Shown here piece after piece: positions 1 to 5,719 of a DNA stretch of 5,719 nucleotides. The stretch comes from Oscillospiraceae bacterium (GTDB lineage Bacteria; Bacillota; Clostridia; Oscillospirales; Acutalibacteraceae): positions 1 through 5,719 of the forward strand of contig CADBPL010000080.1 of the NCBI GenBank assembly GCA_902796535.1. Direction: 5' to 3'. Position 1 is the stretch's first letter. The number at the start of each line of letters is the position of its first letter. Under the pieces are notes generated by a model that was not told where the DNA came from, ran no database searches, and was given only the letters and a program-made list of their open reading frames with translations. Made by a program: the position numbers and the translations under genes.

Positions 1-2111
1 CCCGCGCGCGCATTGCCGAGGTGCACCGCACAACGCCGTATCTGACGATGCTGGTGAGCGAAAAGCACACCTATGCCGTTCGCCCGGCGGACGCGGAATA
101 TGAGCAGGCGCTTGTTCGCGTGCTCACCGAATGTTTTCAGGATTATTCACAGTTTATTCCGAATATCCCGACCGACCTGGTTTTGCAGGTGCTTTCCGAA
201 GAAAGCGCGGGCGAGCTGGCGGATTTTATCGCAGCCAACGCCTCGGTCGATGCCCTGAAAAAGCAGGAGATCCTCAACGAGCTGCATCCGCTGCGACGCG
301 CCGAAAAGCTTTGCGCCATTCTGAGCAGCGAGGCGGAGCTGCTTGAGCTGGAAGAGGATATTCAGAACAAGGTGCAGGAGCAGGTCGACCAGAATCAAAG
401 AGAATACTATCTGCGCGAACAGATCAAGGCCATTTCCGTTGAGCTCGACGGGGAGGAGGCCGACGAAGCGGAGGAGCTGCGCGAAAAGATCCTCGCGCTC
501 AATCTGGATGAGGAACGCCGCGGCAAGCTGCTGCAGGAGTGTTCCCGTTTTGCCAAAACCGGCAAATCTTCGCCGGAGGCCATGGTGATCCGCACCTATC
601 TCGAAACCTGTCTGGCGCTGCCGTGGAATACGGAAACGCAGGATAACCTTGATTTGGAGCGCGCAAGGAAGATTCTGGATGAGGATCATTACGGAATGCA
701 GAAAATCAAGGACCGTATGATCGAAATGCTGGCCGTGCGCAAGCTCTCGCCCGACATCAAAGGGCAGATCATTTGTCTGGTCGGCCCGCCCGGCGTGGGC
801 AAAACGTCCATCGCCCGTTCCGTTGCGCGCGCCATGGGGCGCAAATACGCCCGCATTTCGCTGGGCGGCGTGCGCGATGAGGCGGAGATCCGCGGCCACC
901 GCAAAACCTATATCGGCGCCATGCCCGGGCGCATTATTTCGGCCGTCACCCAGGCGGGGAGCAGCAATCCGCTGATCCTGCTTGACGAGGTGGATAAGCT
1001 CGGCATGGATTACAAGGGCGATCCGTCCTCGGCGCTGCTTGAGGTGCTGGACGGCGAACAGAACGACACCTTCCGCGATCACTATATCGAACTGCCGTTT
1101 GATCTCAGCCGCGTGCTGTTCATTACCACGGCAAACAACCGCGACGAGATTCCGCAGCCGCTGCTTGACCGCATGGAAGTGATCGAATTGAGCAGCTACA
1201 CGAGGGAAGAAAAATTCCACATCGCCAAGGAGCATTTGCTGCGCAAGCAGGCAAAACGCCACGGGCTGAACCTGCGCACCCTGCGCGTGACCGACGGCGC
1301 GCTGCGCGCGGTGATCGACGGTTACACCAAAGAAGCCGGTGTGCGCCGGCTGGAGCAGGAGCTTGCCGCCCTGTGCCGCAAGGCGGCGGTTGCCGTGGCG
1401 GGCGGAGCCAAAAGCTTTGCCGTGAACGAAAAGAATCTGGAAGAACTGCTCGGCACGCGAAAATATCAGCGCGAAAACAAACGGCGCGCGGACGAAGTCG
1501 GCGTGGCGCGCGGTCTGGCATGGACCTCCGTCGGCGGTGAAATGCTCGACGTGGAAGCATGCGTCATGGAGGGCAGCGGCAAGCTGGAGCTGACCGGTTC
1601 GCTGGGCGAGGTGATGAAGGAATCCGCCCGCGCGGCCGTGAGCCTCATCCGCACCCGCGCGCTCGCGCTCGGCATTGCACCCGATTTTTACAAAAATAAA
1701 GATATTCATCTGCATTTTCCCGAAGGCGCCGTACCCAAGGATGGGCCGAGCGCAGGTGTTACCATCACCACGGCGCTGGTTTCGGCCTTGACCGGGGTTC
1801 CCGTGCGCGCCGACGTTGCCATGACGGGCGAGATCTCGCTTCACGGCCGGGTCATGCCCATTGGCGGCCTGCGTGAAAAAACCATGGCGGCGTATTGCAG
1901 CGGCATCCGGACGGTGCTTATCCCGCAGGAAAATGTGCCGAATCTGGATGAAGTGGAAACGGTCGTGAAAGAGAACGTTCGGTTTTTGCCCATGCGGGAT
2001 ATTGACGACGTGCTCGACGCGGCGCTGACCAAAGCGCCCAAGCCCACGCGCCAAAAGCCGGTGATGCCGCTTGCCGAAAAGAACGTTTCGACCGAAGCCT
2101 ACGCGCAATAA
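1..2111 (+). CDS. lon: ATP-dependent protease Lon (LonA type), 5' end outside window
   Basis: Lon is a cytoplasmic AAA+ serine protease that unfolds and degrades damaged and regulatory proteins. The frame is open from the first complete codon at base 3, and about 703 residues are visible. The family is usually near 770-810, so roughly 100 N-terminal residues are missing; the GTG at 21 is internal, not the start. Seen in order: the rest of the N-terminal substrate domain and coiled coil (including REYYLREQIKAI), Walker A GPPGVGKT (783-806), pore-loop TYIGAMPG (tyrosine at 909), Walker B LILLDE (972-989), and the protease domain with catalytic serine in KDGPSAG (codon 1749) and catalytic lysine in GGLREK (codon 1878). 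These two lie 43 residues apart, the same spacing as Ser679/Lys722 of E. coli Lon. A proline- and lysine-containing tail of about 25 residues extends past the usual end. engB follows after 18 bases, as in Bacillus. Stop is TAA. Confidence 0.98.
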   Translation, partial: RARIAEVHRTTPYLTMLVSEKHTYAVRPADAEYEQALVRVLTECFQDYSQFIPNIPTDLVLQVLSEESAGELADFIAANASVDALKKQEILNELHPLRRAEKLCAILSSEAELLELEEDIQNKVQEQVDQNQREYYLREQIKAISVELDGEEADEAEELREKILALNLDEERRGKLLQECSRFAKTGKSSPEAMVIRTYLETCLALPWNTETQDNLDLERARKILDEDHYGMQKIKDRMIEMLAVRKLSPDIKGQIICLVGPPGVGKTSIARSVARAMGRKYARISLGGVRDEAEIRGHRKTYIGAMPGRIISAVTQAGSSNPLILLDEVDKLGMDYKGDPSSALLEVLDGEQNDTFRDHYIELPFDLSRVLFITTANNRDEIPQPLLDRMEVIELSSYTREEKFHIAKEHLLRKQAKRHGLNLRTLRVTDGALRAVIDGYTKEAGVRRLEQELAALCRKAAVAVAGGAKSFAVNEKNLEELLGTRKYQRENKRRADEVGVARGLAWTSVGGEMLDVEACVMEGSGKLELTGSLGEVMKESARAAVSLIRTRALALGIAPDFYKNKDIHLHFPEGAVPKDGPSAGVTITTALVSALTGVPVRADVAMTGEISLHGRVMPIGGLREKTMAAYCSGIRTVLIPQENVPNLDEVETVVKENVRFLPMRDIDDVLDAALTKAPKPTRQKPVMPLAEKNVSTEAYAQ

Positions 2112-2129
2112 TCAAGAAAGAGGCAGCGT

Positions 2130-2714
2130 ATGAATTACAACAAAGCGCAGTTTGAAGCGGCGTTCGGAACGCTGCGCCAGCTTCCGGCGTCCGAAAAAAA
2201 AGAAGTCGCGTTTGCCGGCCGTTCCAACGTCGGCAAATCGTCCCTGCTCAACAAAATCTTCAACCGCAAGTCGCTCGCCCGCGTCAGCTCGGTGCCCGGC
2301 AAGACCATTACGGTGAATTTTTATGCAGTGGACGCCATTCGTCTGGTCGACCTGCCCGGTTACGGCTACGCCAAGGCGGCGCCCGGCGAAAAACGCCGCT
2401 GGGCGGAATTGATGGAGGGCTATTTCAAGTCCGGGCGCGACATTCGTCTGGTGGTGCAGCTGATTGATATGCGCCATAAACCGAGTGAGGACGATCAGAC
2501 CATGCTTGCGTTTTTGCGTCAGATGGGCTATCCGTTCGTGATCGCGCTGACCAAATGCGACAAGCTCAACAAAACCCAGTATCAGCAGCGGCTCGAAGCG
2601 CTGCAGACTGAACTGGCCGCTTATGAGGATATCCCCCGCATTCCCTGCTCGGCGGTGAAGGGCACGGGTGTGGAGGAACTGAAAAAAAGGATCGACGCTG
2701 CTTGTGAAGCGTAG
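2130..2714 (+). CDS. engB: Ribosome biogenesis GTPase YsxC/EngB (YihA family)
   Basis: This family of small GTPases (about 195 residues) is needed for maturation of the large ribosomal subunit and is essential in several bacteria. The 194-residue length is typical. Visible motifs: G1 GRSNVGKS (30-37), the G2 region SSVPGKT (53-59), G3 DLPG followed by YGYAKA (74-83), G4 TKCDK (141-145) and G5-like SAVKGTG (174-180). The ATG at 2130 has an AGAGG Shine-Dalgarno at 2119-2123, six bases upstream. It lies 18 bases after the lon stop with no promoter in the gap, so translation from the lon transcript is likely. Stop is TAG. The lon-engB order is known from Bacillus (lonA-ysxC) and supports the assignment. 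I see no missing motif and no oddity. Confidence 0.97.
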   Translation: MNYNKAQFEAAFGTLRQLPASEKKEVAFAGRSNVGKSSLLNKIFNRKSLARVSSVPGKTITVNFYAVDAIRLVDLPGYGYAKAAPGEKRRWAELMEGYFKSGRDIRLVVQLIDMRHKPSEDDQTMLAFLRQMGYPFVIALTKCDKLNKTQYQQRLEALQTELAAYEDIPRIPCSAVKGTGVEELKKRIDAACEA

Positions 2715-2733
2715 CGTTACCGCATATTATTAA

Positions 2734-2767
2734 GGGAGGAAGCGGCTTTGGCCGCAGAGATAAAACG
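2734..2767 (+). promoter_or_regulatory. Unusual lysA translation start region: distant Shine-Dalgarno plus spacer hairpin
   Basis: A strong Shine-Dalgarno GGGAGGA (2734-2740) stands 27 bases before the lysA ATG, much farther than the normal 5-10. Between them is a perfect 5-bp GC hairpin, GCGGC-TTTG-GCCGC (2742-2755). If folded, it would leave about 13 unpaired bases between the Shine-Dalgarno and the ATG. A weak AGAG (2756-2759) lies closer to the ATG. The same strong site is only 7 bases from a TTG at 2748 in another frame. The sequence elements are seen directly; their role in initiation is inference. Confidence 0.55.
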
Positions 2768-4066
2768 ATGTTTGTTTCCGATTGTATTTCTGTGAACGAA
2801 AAGGGGCATCTGACCATCGGCGGAGCCGATACGCTTGCGCTGGCGGCTGAATTCGGCACGCCGTGCTATGTGCTGGATGAACAGCAGATCCGCCAGAACT
2901 GCCGCGCTTTCGTCACCTCCATGCAGCAGAATTACGACGGGCACGGCAAGGTCACTTATGCCTCCAAGGCGTTTTGCTGCAAGGAGATCTGCCGTATCGT
3001 CGCGCAGGAAGGCCTGGGGCTCGACGTGGTGTCGGGCGGTGAGATCTACACGGCGCTGTCCGCCGGTGTTCCGGCTGAACGGCTTTGCTTCCATGGCAAC
3101 AACAAAACGCGCGACGAGTTGGAATATGCCGTTGCCAGCGGCGTGGGCCGCGTGATTGTTGACAATCTGGAGGAATTGAAAACGCTCAGCCGTGTGGCAG
3201 CCGGCAGCGGCAGAACCGTCGACGTTCTGCTGCGCATCAAGCCGGGCATCGACGCTCACACGCACGAATTTATCCGCACCGGTCAGATCGACAGCAAGTT
3301 CGGTCTGGCGATCGAAACGGGCGAAGCGATGCAGGGCGTCGAGGCGGCGCTCAAGGCTGAAAACATTTGCCTCAGGGGCTTTCACTGTCACATCGGTTCC
3401 CAGATTTTCGACGTCGACCCGTTCGAGCTTGCCGCGCAGGTGATGATCGGCTTTATCGCCGACGTGAAGGAAAAAACCGGCTGCGAAGTGCAGGAGCTTG
3501 ATCTGGGCGGCGGCTTCGGCATCAAATACCGCTCGGATGACAATCCGCTTGCTTATGAGGAATATATGGCGCGCGTGGCGGCGGTGCTGAAAAAGGAATG
3601 CGCTGCGCGGCAGGTCAACACGCCGTTCGTTTCCATTGAGCCGGGGCGCTCCATTGTCGGCAGCGCGGGGCTGACGCTCTACACCGTCGGCGCGGTCAAA
3701 ACCATTCCGGGTGTGCGCACCTATGTTTCCATCGACGGCGGTATGGGCGACAATCCCCGCTATATCCTCTATCAGGCGGAGTATGAAATTCTCAATGCCG
3801 CCAAGGCAAACGAACCGAAAACACAGCTCATCACACTGGCCGGCCGCTGCTGTGAAAGCGGCGATCTGATCCAGGAAAACGCGCCCATTCAGCCGGTGGC
3901 TGCCGGGGACGTAGTTGCTGTTTTATCCACCGGAGCGTATAATTATTCCATGGCGTCCAATTATAACCGAATCCCCAGACCGCCCGTCGTGATGGTCAAT
4001 GACGGTCAGGCTCGGGTGATCGTGCGGCGCGAATCCTACGAAGACGTCGTAAAAAATGATGTTTAA
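2768..4066 (+). CDS. lysA: Diaminopimelate decarboxylase
   Basis: LysA is a PLP-dependent cytoplasmic enzyme that decarboxylates meso-diaminopimelate to L-lysine, the last step of the DAP pathway (EC 4.1.1.20). At 432 residues it has normal family length. An N-terminal TIM-barrel carries the PLP lysine in YASKAF (K67), HCHIGSQ (206-212) and the phosphate-binding GGGFG (247-251), followed by EPGR (291-294). The C-terminal beta domain has the active-site CCESGD (361-366; the cysteine next to the glutamate is C362) and the GAYNYSMASNYN segment. The CESGD motif and overall match favour DapDC over ornithine/arginine decarboxylase relatives. The ATG at 2768 gives the usual family N-terminus (SDCISVNEKGHLTIGG), although its Shine-Dalgarno is unusually far away. 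The 53-base gap after engB holds no terminator and is too short for a lysine riboswitch. Stop is TAA, with no terminator after it. Confidence 0.97.
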   Translation: MFVSDCISVNEKGHLTIGGADTLALAAEFGTPCYVLDEQQIRQNCRAFVTSMQQNYDGHGKVTYASKAFCCKEICRIVAQEGLGLDVVSGGEIYTALSAGVPAERLCFHGNNKTRDELEYAVASGVGRVIVDNLEELKTLSRVAAGSGRTVDVLLRIKPGIDAHTHEFIRTGQIDSKFGLAIETGEAMQGVEAALKAENICLRGFHCHIGSQIFDVDPFELAAQVMIGFIADVKEKTGCEVQELDLGGGFGIKYRSDDNPLAYEEYMARVAAVLKKECAARQVNTPFVSIEPGRSIVGSAGLTLYTVGAVKTIPGVRTYVSIDGGMGDNPRYILYQAEYEILNAAKANEPKTQLITLAGRCCESGDLIQENAPIQPVAAGDVVAVLSTGAYNYSMASNYNRIPRPPVVMVNDGQARVIVRRESYEDVVKNDV

Positions 4067-4082
4067 CATATTGTAACTTTTC

Positions 4083-4111
4083 TTGACAAATAATTATAGA
4101 GTGTTTATAAT
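4083..4111 (+). promoter_or_regulatory. Perfect consensus sigma-A/sigma-70 promoter
   Basis: TTGACA (4083-4088) and TATAAT (4106-4111) are separated by exactly 17 bp, the full consensus in both boxes with ideal spacing. Transcription would begin near 4118, giving a leader of about 40 bases before the membrane-protein gene. The promoter starts 16 bases after the lysA stop. An inverted repeat, ATTATA (4093-4098) with TATAAT (4106-4111), overlaps the spacer and the -10 box and might be an operator or simply AT-rich coincidence. Confidence 0.9.
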
Positions 4112-4154
4112 ATCCTTGGATACACCTACTGTCTGAATCTGTAAAGATCAAATG

Positions 4155-4159
4155 AAGGA
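4155..4159 (+). promoter_or_regulatory. Shine-Dalgarno AAGGA that bears on the start of the membrane protein
   Basis: AAGGA at 4155-4159 runs into the ATG at 4159, so it cannot serve that codon. It lies 8 bases before the in-frame TTG at 4168, an ideal distance. The ATG itself has only a weak AAAG about 12 bases upstream. The real start may therefore be TTG 4168, which would shorten the protein by three residues. Confidence 0.5.
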
Positions 4160-4890
4160 TGAGTTTCTTGGAAGATAACGAATTGATCATCGTCAACAAG
4201 GGTTATCGCAGACTCTGTTCTTTCAGCTTTGTGTCGGCCATTGCCATTACGTTGATTTACGTCGTGGTCGGCAGTGTCAATGTTGTTATGGGCATGAGCG
4301 ATAATGTGCCGCGTTTTGTTACCCGAACCCTTTTAGCGGCGCTGTTCACCGTTTCGGTCTGCCTGTTCGCCCACCGAAGTTTCATTTATATGGAGGTCGG
4401 CGGCGATTTTGCGCTGGCAAGGCGCTCGGGCGCGGTCATGATCATTCTGCTGTTGCTCAGCGCCATGGTCGAGGCCTATTACGCCTCGGTCTATCTGGCG
4501 TCCAACGGCAGGGGGCGCGTGGCCTACATGGTTGTAATTGCCGGCGTCGGCGCGTTTACGGTTTTACCGCAGCTGCTGCTGGAATATCTCAATTTTGAAA
4601 TATTCATCATGCGTTTGGCGGGCATCATTTCCATTGTCGCATCGCTGCTTTCCTTTTGCATCGGCATTTTTGTCATCGGTTTTATGACCATCCGCTATAA
4701 CGGCGTGTCCAACGCCTATCAGCTGTTCTCAGTCTGCTTTGACAGCATCGCGCCAATCTATCTGGTTCAGGTTCTTCCCTGCATCATGCTAATCGACATT
4801 GCGCGGCTGCTCTTTATCAAAGAAATGAAATTCAACGCCAAGTTTGCCAATGTCAGCGACGATGATGAAGCGCCGCAGCCCGGCGAATAA
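4159..4890 (+). CDS. Uncharacterised multi-pass membrane protein
   Basis: I do not recognise a family. The product is 243 residues from ATG 4159, or 240 from TTG 4168, which has the better Shine-Dalgarno; I list the longer form. It has a short charged N-terminus and about six hydrophobic segments near residues 21-43, 55-75, 91-113, 121-141, 150-175 and 190-212. It ends in a soluble tail with a basic stretch (KEMKFNAKF) and an acidic end (DDDEAPQPGE). There is no signal peptidase site, ATPase motif, catalytic signature or metal-binding cluster that I can see. Residues inside or beside membrane segments that might matter are E105, P137, E142, D195, P199, P207 and D213. It is a single-gene unit with a perfect consensus promoter and its own terminator, suggesting strong or tightly controlled expression. 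Base composition and codon use look like the neighbours. The reading frame is very likely real; function is unknown. Confidence 0.85.
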   Translation: MSFLEDNELIIVNKGYRRLCSFSFVSAIAITLIYVVVGSVNVVMGMSDNVPRFVTRTLLAALFTVSVCLFAHRSFIYMEVGGDFALARRSGAVMIILLLLSAMVEAYYASVYLASNGRGRVAYMVVIAGVGAFTVLPQLLLEYLNFEIFIMRLAGIISIVASLLSFCIGIFVIGFMTIRYNGVSNAYQLFSVCFDSIAPIYLVQVLPCIMLIDIARLLFIKEMKFNAKFANVSDDDEAPQPGE

Positions 4891-4901
4891 AAAGAGCTTT
4901 T

Positions 4902-4934
4902 ACGGGACGTTTCCGACGTCCCGTTTTTCTTTTT
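4902..4934 (+). terminator. Strong intrinsic (Rho-independent) terminator
   Basis: A perfect 9-bp stem, ACGGGACGT (4902-4910) with ACGTCCCGT (4916-4924), closes a five-base loop and runs into TTTTTCTTTTT (4924-4934). It begins 12 bases after the stop codon of the membrane-protein gene. It would end that transcript and any read-through from lon-engB-lysA, and it insulates the PFOR gene. Confidence 0.95.
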
Positions 4935-4999
4935 GCCGCCTTATCGTCAAATCTGCCAAAATCTTTTTCGGATTCTTTGCTTTTACATGAATTATTCTC

Positions 5000-5028
5000 T
5001 TTACATCGCGCGTAAAAAGTGATACTAT
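5000..5028 (+). promoter_or_regulatory. Extended -10 promoter of the PFOR gene
   Basis: TTTACA (5000-5005, five of six consensus bases) is followed after 17 bp by TACTAT (5023-5028, four of six), with a TG at 5020-5021 making an extended -10 element. The predicted start is near 5035, giving a leader of about 57 bases. A second TTTACAT at 4982-4988 lies exactly 18 bases upstream of the one containing the -35 box. A promoter here is expected because a strong terminator separates this gene from the one before. Confidence 0.7.
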
Positions 5029-5063
5029 ATGCAATGGTGCGTTATACGCATTCGCATGGTATA
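5029..5063 (+). repeat. Imperfect dyad symmetry at the PFOR transcription start / leader
   Basis: Directly after the -10 box, ATGC-AATG (5029-5036) and CGT (5040-5042) are mirrored by ACG (5046-5048), CATT (5049-5052) and GCAT (5054-5057). That makes 11 complementary pairs with small bulges around a TAT centre. An overlapping alternative pairs TATAC and CAT (5043-5051, one G bulged) with ATG-GTATA (5056-5063) around a TCGC loop. The two pairings exclude each other. This could be an operator or a leader-RNA structure; the symmetry is seen, the role is inferred. Confidence 0.4.
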
Positions 5064-5076
5064 GCTCATTATTAAC

Positions 5077-5083
5077 AGGAGGA
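5077..5083 (+). promoter_or_regulatory. Near-perfect ribosome binding site of the PFOR gene
   Basis: AGGAGGA lies 8 bases before the ATG at 5092. Its strength fits the very biased C-ending codon use of the gene and indicates high expression, as expected for PFOR in a fermentative anaerobe. Confidence 0.9.
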
Positions 5084-5091
5084 TTTATAAT

Positions 5092-5719
5092 ATGGCAAGA
5101 AAAAAGAAGACCATGGACGGCAACAATGCGGCAGCATATGTTTCCTACGCTTTCACGGAAGTTGCCGGTATTTACCCCATCACCCCGTCGAGCCCCATGG
5201 CAGACTATGTTGACCAGTGGTCCGCTCAGGGTCAGAAGAACATTTTCGGCACGACCGTCAAGGTCGCCGAGATGCAGTCCGAGGCCGGCGCTTCCGGCAC
5301 GGTTCACGGCTCTCTTGCGGCCGGTGCGCTCACCACCACCTACACCGCTTCTCAGGGCCTGCTTCTCATGATCCCCAATATGTATAAAATCGCGGGCGAG
5401 CTGCTCCCCGCTGTTTTCCATGTGTCCGCCCGTTCGCTGGCATTCCATGCCCTCTCCATTTTCGGCGATCATTCCGACGTGTATGCCTGCCGTCAGACCG
5501 GTTATGCCATGCTCTGCTCCAATAACCCGCAGCAGTGTATGGATCTCGGCGCTGTCGCGCACCTCGCGGCGATCAAGTGACGTGTGCCTTTCCTCCATTT
5601 CTTCGACGGTTTCCGTACCTCCCACGAGATTCAGAAGATCGAAACATGGGATTATGAGGATCTCGGCGATATGCTCGACTGGGACGCTGTTAACGCGTTC
5701 CGCCGCCGTTCCCTCAATC
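5092..5719 (+). CDS. nifJ: Pyruvate:ferredoxin (flavodoxin) oxidoreductase, N-terminal part, interrupted by in-frame TGA; 3' end outside window
   Basis: PFOR oxidises pyruvate with CoA to acetyl-CoA and CO2, passing electrons to ferredoxin through TPP and iron-sulfur clusters. It is the central pyruvate-using enzyme of many anaerobes. The 209 visible codons match the start of domain I of the single-chain enzyme (about 1170-1200 residues). The pyruvate- and TPP-contacting residues known from the Desulfovibrio africanus enzyme fall at the same numbers: T31 in YPITPSSP, E64 in EMQSEAG and R114 in HVSARS. Codon 163 is TGA (5578-5580). Afterwards the same frame continues with conserved family sequence (VPFLHFFDGFRTSHEIQKIE) to the window edge, so this is a point nonsense codon with no frameshift. 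The truncated 162-residue product would lack most of domain I and everything beyond it, and should be inactive. Whether this is a pseudogene, a sequence error or a read-through gene cannot be told here. The start is fixed by the AGGAGGA site. Confidence 0.93.
5578..5580 (+). other. In-frame TGA inside the PFOR reading frame
   Basis: The codon lies between LAAIK and RVPFLHFF, where as I recall the family most often has glycine or serine. GGA to TGA and TCA to TGA are each one substitution. The next base is C, a context generally considered leaky for UGA termination. The other four genes here end in TAA, TAG, TAA and TAA, so TGA is not used as a terminal stop in this window. No other gene in the window has an in-frame TGA. 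Confidence 0.9.

Noticed and set aside
147..2108. 653-codon open frame on the minus strand opposite lon
   Set aside because: It lies fully inside lon, reads as low-complexity His/Arg/Phe/Ala-rich sequence with no recognisable domain, and is explained by GC-biased codon use of the sense gene.
2715..2767. Lysine riboswitch or T-box upstream of lysA
   Set aside because: The gap has only 53 bases, far too short for either element, and contains no terminator hairpin with a T-run.
2717..3391. 224-codon minus-strand frame opposite lysA
   Set aside because: It is antisense to the best-conserved part of lysA, has no domain or ribosome site, and is a codon-bias shadow.
4037..4051. TACGA/TCGTA hairpin near the lysA end as a terminator
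   Set aside because: The stem has only 5 bp, lies inside the coding region and is followed by A residues instead of T on the + strand. On the minus strand the T-run precedes the hairpin.
4152..4178. Eight-codon ORF from ATG 4152 overlapping the membrane-protein start
   Set aside because: It has no Shine-Dalgarno at a useful distance and ends quickly at TAA; it is likely chance.
5092..5580. Natural short or split PFOR subunit ending at 5580
   Set aside because: Split enzymes have a PorA subunit of about 390 residues. A 162-residue piece ends inside domain I, and the frame continues with conserved sequence.
5578..5616. Selenocysteine insertion at the PFOR TGA, with a small ACGG/CCGT hairpin (5606-5616) as SECIS
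   Set aside because: The position is usually a small non-cysteine residue as I recall, the hairpin has only 4 bp and lies about 25 bases away, and its bases encode the conserved FDGFR segment. PFOR is not a known selenoprotein.
4900..5625. 241-codon minus-strand frame opposite the terminator and PFOR start
   Set aside because: It crosses a strong terminator and the PFOR promoter and is antisense to conserved coding sequence. It shows no family resemblance.
1..5719. Genome-wide reassignment of UGA to glycine, as in Absconditabacteria and Gracilibacteria
   Set aside because: The many glycine codons in lon, engB, lysA and the membrane gene include no TGA, and the gene content and GC level are clostridial. 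Only a single-site event is supported.

Overview
The window reads as a chromosomal segment from an anaerobic, fairly GC-rich member of the Clostridia, probably an Oscillospirales/Ruminococcaceae-type gut bacterium. That is inferred from three things: a Lon gene followed directly by the YsxC/EngB GTPase gene (an order known from Firmicutes), a clostridial-type diaminopimelate decarboxylase, and a homodimeric-type pyruvate:ferredoxin oxidoreductase (PFOR). All real genes lie on the + strand and coding density is high. I saw no mobile element, CRISPR array, tRNA or rRNA.

Layout: 1-2111 is the ATP-dependent protease Lon, whose N-terminus lies before the window. After 18 bases comes engB/ysxC (2130-2714), a ribosome-assembly GTPase. 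After 53 bases comes lysA (2768-4066), the last step of lysine synthesis. No terminator or convincing promoter separates these three, so they are probably co-transcribed. The lysA start is unusual: its strong Shine-Dalgarno lies 27 bases upstream, a perfect small hairpin sits in the gap, and the same Shine-Dalgarno is ideally placed for a 15-codon overlapping ORF.

Sixteen bases after the lysA stop is a perfect consensus housekeeping promoter (TTGACA, 17 bp, TATAAT). It drives an uncharacterised membrane protein of about six helices (4159-4890), closed by a strong intrinsic terminator (4902-4934). No terminator lies between lysA and this gene, so read-through from the upstream operon is also possible.

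The last unit has its own extended -10 promoter (5000-5028), a leader with dyad symmetry and a strong ribosome binding site, and begins the PFOR gene (nifJ/por) at 5092. Its reading frame contains a TGA at 5578-5580, inside otherwise well-conserved family sequence that continues in the same frame to the window edge. It is a point nonsense codon, not a frameshift. It could be a sequence error, a recent loss-of-function mutation or a recoded/read-through stop. This is the observation most worth checking. The window otherwise holds ordinary housekeeping and central-metabolism genes, and I did not find a clear new multi-gene system.
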